DNA of 64,000 nt from Planctomycetota bacterium. Lineage in GTDB: Bacteria; Planctomycetota; Planctomycetia; Gemmatales; Gemmataceae. Of this stretch, positions 26,146 through 35,437 are shown piece after piece. Under the pieces are notes generated by a model. It searched no databases and was not told the origin of the DNA. It was given only the letters and a program-made list of their open reading frames with translations. Made by a program: the position numbers and the translations under genes. The stretch spans positions 1-64,000 of the forward strand of contig VGXS01000013.1 in the NCBI GenBank assembly GCA_016873225.1, read 5' to 3'. Within the stretch, counting starts at the first letter, position 1. Each line of letters begins with the position of its first letter.

Positions 26146-26526
26146 GTGGCGAAGACGAAGAAGCGCAAAGTCAGGCGCAATGTGAATCAGGGCATCGCCC
26201 ATATTCGCGCCACTTTCAACAACACCATCGTGACGATCACCGACCGTCAGGGCGACACACTTTGCTTCGCTTCAGGCGGACAGGTTGGCTTCAAGGGAAG
26301 CCGCAAAAGCACGCCTTTCGCGGCGCAGCGCGCTGCCGAGGTGGCGGCGGAAAGGGCCTCGAAGTTTGGGGTCCGCGACCTTGATGTCCGTGTGCAAGGG
26401 CCCGGCGCCGGGCGCGAGTCGGCCGTCACGGCCCTTCAGGCGTCCGGAATGATCATCAAGTCGATTGAGGATGTGACGCCATTGCCGCACAATGGTTGTC
26501 GTCCTCCGAAGAAGCGTCGAGTTTAA
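26146..26526 (+). CDS. rpsK: 30S ribosomal protein S11
   Basis: 126 aa with a GTG start after [57 protein letters not shown] and the C-terminal [15 protein letters not shown] are diagnostic. S11 lies on the 30S platform near the E-site codon. Standard place between rpsM and rpsD. Confidence 0.97.
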   Translation: MAKTKKRKVRRNVNQGIAHIRATFNNTIVTITDRQGDTLCFASGGQVGFKGSRKSTPFAAQRAAEVAAERASKFGVRDLDVRVQGPGAGRESAVTALQASGMIIKSIEDVTPLPHNGCRPPKKRRV

Positions 26527-26534
26527 AAGACACG

Positions 26535-26560
26535 GCAGCCCCGACATTCGACCGGGCTGC
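26535..26560 (+). promoter_or_regulatory. Hairpin upstream of rpsD
   Basis: gcagccc (26535-26541) pairs with gggctgc (26554-26560) across a 12-nt loop in the 69-bp gap before rpsD, with no U tract. S4 is known to control alpha operon translation through leader structure in some bacteria, so it may be regulatory, but the structure here is short. Confidence 0.25.
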
Positions 26561-26595
26561 AAGGGAACCTGAACGGGGAGCATCGGCGGGATACC

Positions 26596-27249
26596 ATGGC
26601 AAGAACCACCAATCCGGTTTGCAAGATGTGCCGGCGCGAAGGCCGCAAGCTGTACCTCAAGGGCACTCGCTGCGAGTCCGACAAGTGTTCCGTCAGTCGT
26701 CGCAACAAGCCGCCCGGCATGCACGCCGACCGGCGCTCAAAGCCTTCCGAATACGGTACCCGTCTTCGCGAGAAGCAAAAACTCAAGCGGTTTTACGGCA
26801 TTCTCGACCGCCAGTTCCACCGCACCTTCGACCAGGCGACCCGCGCCACCGGCAATACCGGCGAGCAGCTTCTTTCCTTGATGGAAAGACGGCTCGACAA
26901 CGTGGTTTACCGGATGGGTTGGGCTGGCAGCCGCGCCGCGGCCCGTCAGTTGGTCGCCCACGGCCATTTCACGATCAATGGCAAGCATGTCGACATTCCC
27001 AGCCTTCTGGTGAAGCCCGGCGATCTGGTCTCCGTGAAGGCCAGGGAACGCTCCCTTTCCATCGTGCGCAAGCTCTCGGAAGGGGTCGGCCGCAAGGAAC
27101 TTCCGGCCTATCTGGAGGCGCAAGGCTCCGAAAGTGAACCGCCCCAGTGCCGGGTCACGAGGATGCCCAGCCGCACCGATGTCGACCCCCGTCTTGAGGA
27201 TCAGGGGCCGCTTCGCGAGCAGCTCATCATCGAATTCTGCTCCCGTTGA
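26596..27249 (+). CDS. rpsD: 30S ribosomal protein S4, zinc-binding type
   Basis: 217 aa. The N terminus carries four cysteines (Cys9, Cys12, Cys26, Cys31), the zinc form. An S4 RNA-binding domain reads RRLDNVVYRMGWAGSRAAARQLVAHGHFTINGKHVDIPS. S4 nucleates 30S assembly. It follows rpsK and precedes rpoA, as in typical alpha operons. Confidence 0.97.
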   Translation: MARTTNPVCKMCRREGRKLYLKGTRCESDKCSVSRRNKPPGMHADRRSKPSEYGTRLREKQKLKRFYGILDRQFHRTFDQATRATGNTGEQLLSLMERRLDNVVYRMGWAGSRAAARQLVAHGHFTINGKHVDIPSLLVKPGDLVSVKARERSLSIVRKLSEGVGRKELPAYLEAQGSESEPPQCRVTRMPSRTDVDPRLEDQGPLREQLIIEFCSR

Positions 27250-27343
27250 CCATCACCAAGGTGTTTCGCCGGGCTTGGAGTCCGGCGAACTCCATCCGGG
27301 GAAACTGACGGCCCGCCGGCCGTAGACCGAGGAGACCGAGACA

Positions 27344-28339
27344 ATGCGAATCCGTTGGCGTGGACTTGAGCTTCCCAGCCGCGTGGCGACCGACCGCCCC
27401 GCGATGACCGACACCTATGGCAAGTTTTCCATCGAGCCGTTCGAGCGCGGCCTGGGGGTGACGATCGGCAACAGCCTCCGGCGCGTGCTCCTTTCCACGC
27501 TCGAGGGCAGCGCGATCACGCAGATCAAGATCCGCGGTGTCGCCCATGAAATCACCACCCTGCCCGGTGTCGTCGAGGATGTCACGGACATCGTCCTCAA
27601 CATCAAGAGCCTCGTGGTGCGTAACACCTCCGACGAGCCCAAGGTGATCCGGATCGAGCGGTCGGAGAAGGGAACGATCTTCGCCCGCGACATCATCACC
27701 GATCCGTCGGTTGAAATCATCAATCCCGACCATGTGATCGCCACCCTCACGGGCGACATCACCTTTCAATGCGAGATGACCGTGGAGAATGGCCGGGGTT
27801 ACCGCCCCGCCGAGGAAAATGTCCAGAAGGATCGCGAGATCGGCGTCATTCCGGTGGACAGCAGCTTCTCCCCCGTGGTCAAGGTGAAGTACGAGATCGT
27901 CGACACCCGCGTGGGCCAGAAGACGAATTATGACCGCCTTGTCCTTGAGATTTGGACCAACGGCACCACCTCGCCCCAGCTCGCGCTTGTCGAGGCGGCC
28001 AAGATTCTCCGCAAGCACCTCAATCCGTTCGTCCAGTACAGCGAACCTGGCCCCGAAGTCTCGATCGACGATCGCCCCGACTCGGCTGGCGGCTCGCATG
28101 ATATGGAACTTGAGCGCAAGCTGGCGATGAGCCTCGCCGAGCTCGAGTTGTCCGTCCGCGCGACCAATTGCCTTGAAACCGAGGGCATCACCACCGTCCG
28201 CGACCTGGTGACCCGCAACGAGGCCGAACTCCTCGAGGTCCGCAACTTCGGCGAGACGACGCTGAAGGAAGTCAAGCAGAAGCTGAGCGAGCGCGGCCTT
28301 GAATTGGGACAAAGGATTCCCGGCGCCCTCCGCCGCTAA
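27344..28339 (+). CDS. rpoA: RNA polymerase subunit alpha
   Basis: 331 aa. The N-terminal assembly domain includes [36 protein letters not shown], and the C-terminal domain includes [48 protein letters not shown], which binds UP-element DNA and activators. Usual length and gene order (rpsD-rpoA-rplQ). It makes the dimer on which beta and beta-prime assemble. Confidence 0.98.
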   Translation: MRIRWRGLELPSRVATDRPAMTDTYGKFSIEPFERGLGVTIGNSLRRVLLSTLEGSAITQIKIRGVAHEITTLPGVVEDVTDIVLNIKSLVVRNTSDEPKVIRIERSEKGTIFARDIITDPSVEIINPDHVIATLTGDITFQCEMTVENGRGYRPAEENVQKDREIGVIPVDSSFSPVVKVKYEIVDTRVGQKTNYDRLVLEIWTNGTTSPQLALVEAAKILRKHLNPFVQYSEPGPEVSIDDRPDSAGGSHDMELERKLAMSLAELELSVRATNCLETEGITTVRDLVTRNEAELLEVRNFGETTLKEVKQKLSERGLELGQRIPGALRR

Positions 28340-28365
28340 CCGACAAAACGAAGGGGTATCGTGAC

Positions 28366-28851
28366 ATGCGCCATCTGAAATCGGGCCGCAAGCTCAACCG
28401 CAACGCCGCCCATCGCCGATCTCTTTTCCGCAACATGGCGTGCGCCCTGATCGAGCACGGCCAAATCGTGACGACGGTCGCCAAGGCCAAGGAACTTCGT
28501 CCGTTTGTCGAAAGGCTCGTCACCATGGCGAGGCCGAAGGAGGGGCGCGACCCTGTCACCGCCCGCAGGCTCGTCATTTCCCGGTTGGGACCCACCGCCA
28601 AGACGGTCTTGACAACCGACAAGGCCAATGAGTCGATCCAGCAGGAATGGCTCAAGAGCAATGTCCTGCGCAGGTTGATGGAACGCGCGGCGGCCTACGA
28701 GGCGGCGAAGCGCCCCGGTGGTTACACCCGCGTCATCAAGATGTCCGATTACAGAATCGGGGATGGCGGGGCAAAAGCGCTCATTGCCTTCATTGATCCA
28801 AACGAGGCCAAGGTGGCCCGCGAGGAAACCTCCGCCCCCACGGTTTCCTGA
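28366..28851 (+). CDS. rplQ: 50S ribosomal protein L17
   Basis: 161 aa, about 35 longer than E. coli. MRHLKSGRKLNRNAAHRRSLFRNMACALIEHGQIVTTVAKAKELRPFVERLVTMA is the L17 signature, and the C-terminal region includes the GGYTRVIKMSDYRIGDGGAKALI motif. It sits near the tunnel exit. It is the last gene of the ribosomal block, 27 bp before a strong terminator. Confidence 0.97.
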   Translation: MRHLKSGRKLNRNAAHRRSLFRNMACALIEHGQIVTTVAKAKELRPFVERLVTMARPKEGRDPVTARRLVISRLGPTAKTVLTTDKANESIQQEWLKSNVLRRLMERAAAYEAAKRPGGYTRVIKMSDYRIGDGGAKALIAFIDPNEAKVAREETSAPTVS

Positions 28852-28878
28852 TATCTCTTGCCTAGTCCGAAATCCTTG

Positions 28879-28915
28879 CCAAGGGCCCGTTTTCGGGCCC
28901 TTGGTTCTTTTTTTG
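28879..28915 (+). terminator. Rho-independent terminator of the ribosomal block
   Basis: An 11-bp perfect stem ccaagggcccg / cgggcccttgg with a tttt loop is followed by ttctttttttg. It stands 27 bp after the rplQ stop and is the best terminator in the window. Confidence 0.93.
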
Positions 28916-29011
28916 CCTAGAAAGACCAATAGAAAAATCTTGCTTATGAATTTAATTGAATATCGCACGAATTATTCGTGATGGATTTTTCTGGATACGA
29001 ATTGATATACA
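28916..29011 (+). promoter_or_regulatory. AT-rich upstream region with a 15-bp palindrome
   Basis: The stretch after the rplQ terminator is much richer in AT than its surroundings and contains the palindrome cacgaat-t-attcgtg at 28966-28980, the size of a dimeric regulator's site. TATACA at 29006-29011 could be a -10 box, with only a weak -35 (TGGATT) near 28982. It precedes the 1,323-aa unknown gene. The operator role is inferred. Confidence 0.4.
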
Positions 29012-29074
29012 AGGCTTAGGCGAGGAATCTCCTGGTCTTTGGAGGGAGTCAACTTTCCGGGGAATGAACCTTCC

Positions 29075-32000
29075 ATGCTGTTCGAATTCAAGAAAAACGC
29101 GGATTTCAAAGTGAATCCACCCTCCTCGGAAAAAATCCTGGGATATCTTAACTTTTCGGATGGAAGATGCGATCCGAAATGGCAGGCACTGGTCAACGAA
29201 TCGTTCGCGGCGCTGGATCCTGATTCCAGGCCTTGGGCGACATTGCTGGATCGCTGGTCATCCGACCTTCGGAATCTTTCGGAATCCGGTTCTCCCGGTT
29301 TTCGTGACATCAGGCAGGCGGTCGGCGCCATTGGACTCGCCCGGGAGTCCCTTGCCGCCTACAGGGCCTACCATTCCGATCTTTTGGGACATTGCCATGA
29401 TTCGGAGTTATTCGGTCCCCTTTTTCTCGTTCGTGTCCTCGAGTCGGTTCTCCGGGTGATCCACGATGCCGAAATGCCCGGGGAATCCGGTTTTTCCGAG
29501 GCCTCAAGCCTGGCCGGCAGGGTTGTTCGCGATCTCAACGATTTTGTCGGGTACAGGCCCGTGGCCCTGCTGGAAACGCGGAACACCGGGGAGCCTTACG
29601 AGCACGAGAGGCACCGTCCGGTGCCGGTCTTCATCCGCGGCTGCGGTTTTGCCGTCGGGTCGAAGGAAAAGGTGGTTGAGAGGGCGTTCGCGTTCCTTCG
29701 GGAAACATCGCCCCAACTGCTCCGTGACGCCGGCATCGACCTCGAGCAAATCGAGGAACTGTCGGTCGACATGAGGTCGTATGATCATGGCCACCCCGCC
29801 AACCTGCGGCCCAACCAGGTGTTCGGCGAGTGGGACCCGGCTCGGATCGACATCAAGGGACGGTATTCCCGCTTGGTGGTTCGCAAGCTCATCTTCGACG
29901 CGATCGGGGATTGGGGACGCATCCGTTCATCCCTCGCCGATCCGGATGAATCGGTGTCGGAATCGGCCGCTGTCCTTTGCGGCACGATGCTGATGTCCAG
30001 CGGCGTGACGGGGGGCCAACCCGGCGCGCATGATTCCACCAAGCGCCTCGGCGACCTGCTGCCCGGAATCGCGCGGTACCGCGACCAGTTCTACAGGGAA
30101 CTGCAGGAGCGCATGCCGCCCAACCACCTCGAGCGCTTGCGCGCGGAGGAAAAGCAGGTCAGGCAGCCGTTTGGCAAGGTCCGTCAATTCCTCAACGCGT
30201 GGATGGCGAGGCAAAGGGCCCTGCAGGTGCAGCAGCAGGCGATGGCGACACTGTTCGCCCGCCTCGGGCTTCCGGGCTCGAGCGCGCGGGAGGCGAGGAA
30301 AATCACGGTTTTGGCGCCACGGTTCATGTGTGAACTGATCGCCGGAATGAAGCTGATGAAGTTCGAGGGTGAGCAGGGAAGGCTCGACTCGGCGGTTGGT
30401 CGACTTCCCGCCGTGGTTCAGAAGCTCAGGCTCGGCATTTCCTGCGGCGCCCTGACCGACCCGTGGAATGTCCTTGGTTTCCAGGGGATGTTTCCGCTGA
30501 GCCCGGCGAGGGAGGACGCGACGCGCGACACGAGGCTTGACGACCTCCTTTCCATCGTCGAGAGGCTTTTCGAGTCGATGACATTGCTTTGGGCCGAATC
30601 GGCGGCGCGGGGCGACGACGAGAGGGCCGGCTTCGTCTCGGGCCGGATGAGGGAGCTGGCGGACTGGTGGGACAAATTCGCCACATACCGAGTCAGTGAT
30701 GTTCGCTTTGTCAGGGGATTGCGGCACCTCAAGGCGGGACGCGGGGTGGCCGAGGCCCTGTCACGGTGGCGGCAGCGGGGCTCGGCTCCGGCCGACATGG
30801 TGTTCTGGCAAAAGCAGGTCAGGTCCCTGCGCACCGCCCAGACCCACGCCCTGGCCGTGGAGGCCCTGCTGCGCCAGGGTGACTTGGCCGCCTCCCAGGG
30901 CCTGCTTGTGCATTGGATATCCCTGGCCGACAAGATCGGGCTCGAGGATGGGCAGCACAACTTCTACCGGCTCGCGTTCCAGTGGCTTGGCAAGGCGGCG
31001 GCGATCGGGGAACCCCCGCAGGCGAGGGTGAGGCGGGTCGGATTGTTCCTCGGCCAGTTGGTTGTCAACGCCGGCGAAATGCTGGAAGTGCCGCGCGCAG
31101 GTGAATTCCTCACGGCGGTTCGCGAGGACGATTTCGACCCGGATCATCGGGAGGATGACCCACCTCCGTTTGACGCGAAGCCGGAGGCCGGCGGCCTCGC
31201 CGAGGTTGGGCTTCCCGGGGACAATCCGTTCGACATGGAGGAGCAGGCCGAGCGGCTGGAAAGGCGGCTCCGTTTCCAGGCGGCCCAAGGGCGGCTGATG
31301 CAGGAAGGCGCCCGCTGGCTCGAGGGGCAGGAACTCCCAGTTCCATCGGTCGACCAACTGTGTTCGTGGCGCGAGGAAGCGTGCCACCGTTCGACCAGGG
31401 CGCTTGAGCTGGCCCGTGAGTTGCTTGGCATCGAGGTTCCTCCGCCATCCACGCCCGATGTCGATTCCTTTTTGCAATACGAGCGCCGTCGCAGTCTCCG
31501 CGAGACCCTCACCAACGAGGCGCTCTCCGCCAGCCTCGAGCAGAGAATGGCGGGTTTGGTGTTCGCGGTGGCCTCCGCCTCGCACAAGCGCGAGGTCGCC
31601 AAGCTCGAGGGCGATCCTTCCTACCTTGAGCCATTCATCGAGTTGGGCGGGGCGCTATTCAGGCGCGACGGGGTCAAGGTGAGGCGGGCGCTTCCGGGTT
31701 TCCGCGAATTTTTCCGCGAAGAACCATTGCTGCACACGCACCTGTTCCAAGGCGGCAGGCCGGCGAACCTGATGCGCACCCGGCTGGCGATGCAGGTTCT
31801 CCGCTCCCTGCTCGCGAACCTGCCGCGGCTGGGCCTGTTCGCCGACACGCTTGAATTGCTTCGCCTCGCGAGGCGCATGGAGGACAAGCCCGGCCCCGAT
31901 GGCCCGGGCGTTACCGAATTCGTCCAGTACTACACGGCGGGGTTGCAGGCGATCGTCGAGGCGGTCGTCCATTCCGCGACGGGATGGGAGGATTCGTCGG

Positions 32001-33046
32001 GCCTCGTCGGCATTCTCGACGATCTCGTGAAGCCGTTTGAGGCGCTCTGGATCGAGCACAGCCGATCGGGCCAGTTGTCGGCGCTTGAGGGTATCGGCGG
32101 GGAAAAGGAATACCGAGCGCTGCAAAAGTTCATCAAGGACCATGGGCGTGAACTGTTCCATGCCCGCTTCATGACGCTCGCGAACCTGCGCGGAATTTTG
32201 CACAGGGGACCGAAGGCCTATCTTGAGACGATGGTGCGAGAGTCGGATCCCCTCAAGCCGAGCCGGCTTGCCGATACCCTTGAAGCGCCCCAGGAACTCA
32301 AGGCCGCATCCCGCCGGCTCGAGGTGATCATCAAGACGGTCGTCGAAAACTACGAGGAGTTCAAGGACTACAACACCACGACAACCCTGTCCGACTACGG
32401 CGAGAACCTGAATGTCCTCGTCGATTTCCTCGTGCTGAAGTCGGGATACGACCGTCGGGCGTGGGAGTTGAGGCCCCGCCTTCTTGTTCACGAGGTGCTG
32501 GCCAGGCAGGAAAGGCATGAGGAGGCCCGGGCCTGGCAGTCGGCTCTCGAGGAGCGAACCAAGGCCATCGCGGAGGACCAGATCGACCGCCTTGGCCAAC
32601 TTGAGCGCCTTCACGGGGTCAGGCTTTCGACCATCCGCGACCGGATCGAGGAAAGGTTTGTCCGCAACCTCGGGTTGGACCGACTTTGCGCCCTCATCCG
32701 GCCGGTGCTGGAGCAATCCCGGGCCTTGGCGGCGAGCGGCCAGCAGGGTACCGGAATCTCATCCGGCGCCGAGGAACACGCATGTCCGGCGCTTGCCTCG
32801 CTGCGCGAGGGGCTTGAGCCATTCATGGAGAAACCGGCGGGCGTCGGGCGGGATGTCCCCGAGTGGATCAGGAAACTCGAGCTGGAATTGCAAAGGGCCA
32901 GCGTCACCACGCTTGTGGAAGCTTCCGCACCTGAAAGATTTTTCCTGATACCCGAGCCCAAGTTGGCGCGCATCGATGTGCTTGGGGAGATCAAGGCCAT
33001 GACCCCGCCTGATGACTCGAAGCCCGATTCCGCGTTGGCCACCTGA
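29075..33046 (+). CDS. Very large uncharacterised cytoplasmic protein
   Basis: 1,323 aa from ATG at 29075; the track's TTG at 29039 adds 12 residues. I do not recognise a family. No signal peptide, membrane helix or catalytic motif is evident. It appears largely alpha-helical, with an acidic proline-bearing linker near residues 685-710 (DDFDPDHREDDPPPFD) that may divide it into two parts, and heptad-like stretches elsewhere. Codon use and GC resemble neighbouring core genes, so it is not an obvious foreign insertion. It stands alone after a strong terminator and before a beta-barrel gene. A scaffold role is possible but unsupported. Confidence 0.85.
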   Translation: MLFEFKKNADFKVNPPSSEKILGYLNFSDGRCDPKWQALVNESFAALDPDSRPWATLLDRWSSDLRNLSESGSPGFRDIRQAVGAIGLARESLAAYRAYHSDLLGHCHDSELFGPLFLVRVLESVLRVIHDAEMPGESGFSEASSLAGRVVRDLNDFVGYRPVALLETRNTGEPYEHERHRPVPVFIRGCGFAVGSKEKVVERAFAFLRETSPQLLRDAGIDLEQIEELSVDMRSYDHGHPANLRPNQVFGEWDPARIDIKGRYSRLVVRKLIFDAIGDWGRIRSSLADPDESVSESAAVLCGTMLMSSGVTGGQPGAHDSTKRLGDLLPGIARYRDQFYRELQERMPPNHLERLRAEEKQVRQPFGKVRQFLNAWMARQRALQVQQQAMATLFARLGLPGSSAREARKITVLAPRFMCELIAGMKLMKFEGEQGRLDSAVGRLPAVVQKLRLGISCGALTDPWNVLGFQGMFPLSPAREDATRDTRLDDLLSIVERLFESMTLLWAESAARGDDERAGFVSGRMRELADWWDKFATYRVSDVRFVRGLRHLKAGRGVAEALSRWRQRGSAPADMVFWQKQVRSLRTAQTHALAVEALLRQGDLAASQGLLVHWISLADKIGLEDGQHNFYRLAFQWLGKAAAIGEPPQARVRRVGLFLGQLVVNAGEMLEVPRAGEFLTAVREDDFDPDHREDDPPPFDAKPEAGGLAEVGLPGDNPFDMEEQAERLERRLRFQAAQGRLMQEGARWLEGQELPVPSVDQLCSWREEACHRSTRALELARELLGIEVPPPSTPDVDSFLQYERRRSLRETLTNEALSASLEQRMAGLVFAVASASHKREVAKLEGDPSYLEPFIELGGALFRRDGVKVRRALPGFREFFREEPLLHTHLFQGGRPANLMRTRLAMQVLRSLLANLPRLGLFADTLELLRLARRMEDKPGPDGPGVTEFVQYYTAGLQAIVEAVVHSATGWEDSSGLVGILDDLVKPFEALWIEHSRSGQLSALEGIGGEKEYRALQKFIKDHGRELFHARFMTLANLRGILHRGPKAYLETMVRESDPLKPSRLADTLEAPQELKAASRRLEVIIKTVVENYEEFKDYNTTTTLSDYGENLNVLVDFLVLKSGYDRRAWELRPRLLVHEVLARQERHEEARAWQSALEERTKAIAEDQIDRLGQLERLHGVRLSTIRDRIEERFVRNLGLDRLCALIRPVLEQSRALAASGQQGTGISSGAEEHACPALASLREGLEPFMEKPAGVGRDVPEWIRKLELELQRASVTTLVEASAPERFFLIPEPKLARIDVLGEIKAMTPPDDSKPDSALAT

Positions 33047-33138
33047 GAGCGACCGCTCCGAATTTATCAAGTTTGACGATTGTGCCGGTCGATGGATGGG
33101 TGTCGTTGAACTCTATCGGAGTGACGGGTCAGCGTCGC

Positions 33139-34071
33139 ATGCGGCCAATTCTTGCCATCATCACGGCCACCATCCTGTCGGTTTGGGGTGTCGCGCCAAT
33201 CGCATGCGGCCAGGAGGCCGCAGTAGAGGCCGGCATGGCGGAGGTTTCCGCGGCGGATCCCTCCATCCCGTTCTGGTCGCCGGCCAGGCTCAATTGGCGG
33301 ATGCGCGAGGTCGAGGATCGCTCACCCAGCATTCGTGTTCCCGGTCCCGACACGGCGAACTACCCCAATGGCTGCTTCACGCTTCCCGCCGGCAGGTCGT
33401 ATGTCGAATTTCTGCCCGTGGTGTTTTCCGGACAAACGGCAGGGAGCCCATCCAACTACAGCGCCCAGGTGCTCCTGAGGCACGGCATCACCGACTGGCT
33501 TGAGTTCCGCCTTTTCCTCCCGGGAATGCCGCAAGTCCAGTTCGGGGGCGACGGCCAATCGCAGGTGACGGGCGTGGGGCCGCTGACATTCGATACCAAA
33601 ATCCACCTGTTTGATGAAAAGAAAGAATTTTTCCTTCCCGCGTTCGGCATAGAACTGGCGTTGCAGACCAACTGGGCCTCCCCGGCCTTCAACTCGGGTG
33701 TCCAGCCCTCGATCAACCTGCTGTTCGACCACTCACTGCCATTGGGCTTGGTATTCGAGTGGAATGTGGGAGTGTTTGGTGGCAAGGACAGCAACAATAT
33801 CAATTATTACCTGGCGACATGGCAATTCTCCCTGCAGAGGGAAGTGCTGCCTGGGTTCGCTGTCTTCGCTCAAGCCTTCATCAACGACGCCAACCTGACT
33901 CGGTTTGGTCCGGAAATCAGGTCGACGATACCCAATAATGCGACTGTGGTTGGAGCGGGATTCCTGTGGACGGTGAGCGACCTGTTCGCGGTCTACGCCT
34001 CGGGCGGCGCCGGTGTCACCAAGGAAGCTTCCGAAAGCGTGGCTCAGATCGGCATGGCGTTCGCCTTCTGA
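33139..34071 (+). CDS. Predicted outer-membrane beta-barrel protein (transporter-like)
   Basis: 310 aa from ATG at 33139, where a signal peptide begins (RPILAIITATILSVWGVAPIACGQ); the track start at 33073 hides it. The mature part consists of alternating hydrophobic strands and ends in AFAF, a terminal Phe typical of outer-membrane barrels. The pattern VLLRHGITDWLEFRLFLPG and the strand order recall the family annotated as MetA-pathway phenol degradation or transporter proteins, often over-named. Substrate unknown. It converges with rho with a 6-bp gap. Confidence 0.7.
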   Translation: MRPILAIITATILSVWGVAPIACGQEAAVEAGMAEVSAADPSIPFWSPARLNWRMREVEDRSPSIRVPGPDTANYPNGCFTLPAGRSYVEFLPVVFSGQTAGSPSNYSAQVLLRHGITDWLEFRLFLPGMPQVQFGGDGQSQVTGVGPLTFDTKIHLFDEKKEFFLPAFGIELALQTNWASPAFNSGVQPSINLLFDHSLPLGLVFEWNVGVFGGKDSNNINYYLATWQFSLQREVLPGFAVFAQAFINDANLTRFGPEIRSTIPNNATVVGAGFLWTVSDLFAVYASGGAGVTKEASESVAQIGMAFAF

Positions 34072-34077
34072 ACGAAC

Positions 34078-35427
34078 TCACTTGGCCGGCGGCAGCTTGA
34101 TCATTTCCAGGAATTCTGCGTTCGACTTGCAGGGCGAAAGCCTTGAAAGCAGCTTTTGCATTCCTTCGACGGGGTTCATGTCCACGAGCAGGCGGCGCAT
34201 GGCGTGGATGCGGCGGAGGTCTTCGGCCGGTATGAGGCGCTCCTCCTTGCGCGTGCCCGACTGGCTGATGTCCATGGCCGGGAAGATTCGGCGGTCGGCG
34301 AGCTTGCGATCAAGGACAAGCTCCATGTTTCCCGTGCCCTTGAGTTCCTGGAAGATCACCTCGTCCATGCGCGAGCCGGTGTCGATGAGCGCGGTGCCGA
34401 TGACAGTGACGCTGCCGCCTTCCTCGAAGGCCCTGGCGCAACCGAAGAGGCGCTTGGGCACCTCGAGGGCTCGGACATCCATGCCTCCCGACATGGTCCG
34501 GCCGCTGTTGCCGACATTCTTGTTGTAGGCCCGCGCCAGGCGGGTGAGGCTGTCGAGCAGCAGGAAGACCTGCTTGCCCTGCTCGGCCAGGCGCTTGGCG
34601 CGCTCGACAACCAGTTCGGCGACCCTGACATGGTTGGCCGCGTCGTGGTCGCTGCTCGAGGCGATCACCTCACCCCTCACCGTGCGACGGATTTCCGTGA
34701 CTTCCTCGGGCCTTTCGTCGACGAGAAGCACCATGAGGTGCATCTCGGGATGGTTTTCGCTGACCGCCTTGGCGATGTGCTGAAGAAGGATGGTCTTTCC
34801 GGTGCGGGGAGGCGCGACGATCAGGCCGCGCTGTCCCTTGCCGATGGGAGTGAGCAGGTCCATGACCCGGGTCGTGAGAGGTTCGGCCCCGGTTTCAAGG
34901 CGGATCGGCTGGGTCGGGTCTACGGCGGTGAGCAAGTCGAAGTCGCGGTGCCTGTAGTCCGCCGGGGGGTGTCCCTCGATCGATTCGATCCTCAGCACGC
35001 GCGGACCCTGGCCCCTGTTGCCGGGAACAACCTGGCACGAAAGCTGAAGCCCCTCGCGCAGCCCGAGTCTCTGGATGGTTCCGACCGGGATGAACGGGTC
35101 ATTCGGCTGGGGCAGAAAGTCCCGCTTGGCCGAGCGCAGGAAACCATGGCCCTTGTTGGAAAGCTCGAGAATTCCCTCGGCTTCCATCGCCGGCTGAGCC
35201 GGGGTGCGGTATCCCGCGGTTTCACCAGGCAAGGGGGTTTCCTCGGGCAAAGGCGCTCCGGGGAGGAGTTCCTCCGGATAGGGATTTCCCTCAGCGGGAA
35301 GCGGCGAGGGCCTGCGGAACGGACCCCTGGGCTTCAGGCCCTGGGCCCCGTGCGGGCGACCTGGATGTGACGGCCGGCGCCCGTCCTGGTTGTTGCGGCG
35401 CGGATCGGGACGATTGAACGATGCCAT
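34078..35427 (-). CDS. rho: Transcription termination factor Rho with Pro/Arg-rich N terminus
   Basis: 449 aa from ATG at 35427, 10 bp after the thyX stop; the track ORF extends into thyX. The RNA-binding domain (LSNKGHGFLRSAKRDFLPQPNDPFIP), Walker A APPRTGKT at 205-212, Walker B region QVFLLLDSLTRLARAYN and GGMDVRALEVPKRLFGCAR are intact. The first 80 residues are a low-complexity Pro/Gly/Arg stretch, and the usual N-terminal helical Rho_N domain is not apparent. Rho is a hexameric RNA helicase that ends transcripts. Confidence 0.96.
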   Translation of the reverse strand: MASFNRPDPRRNNQDGRRPSHPGRPHGAQGLKPRGPFRRPSPLPAEGNPYPEELLPGAPLPEETPLPGETAGYRTPAQPAMEAEGILELSNKGHGFLRSAKRDFLPQPNDPFIPVGTIQRLGLREGLQLSCQVVPGNRGQGPRVLRIESIEGHPPADYRHRDFDLLTAVDPTQPIRLETGAEPLTTRVMDLLTPIGKGQRGLIVAPPRTGKTILLQHIAKAVSENHPEMHLMVLLVDERPEEVTEIRRTVRGEVIASSSDHDAANHVRVAELVVERAKRLAEQGKQVFLLLDSLTRLARAYNKNVGNSGRTMSGGMDVRALEVPKRLFGCARAFEEGGSVTVIGTALIDTGSRMDEVIFQELKGTGNMELVLDRKLADRRIFPAMDISQSGTRKEERLIPAEDLRRIHAMRRLLVDMNPVEGMQKLLSRLSPCKSNAEFLEMIKLPPAK

Positions 35428-35437
35428 GGTTTCTGGT

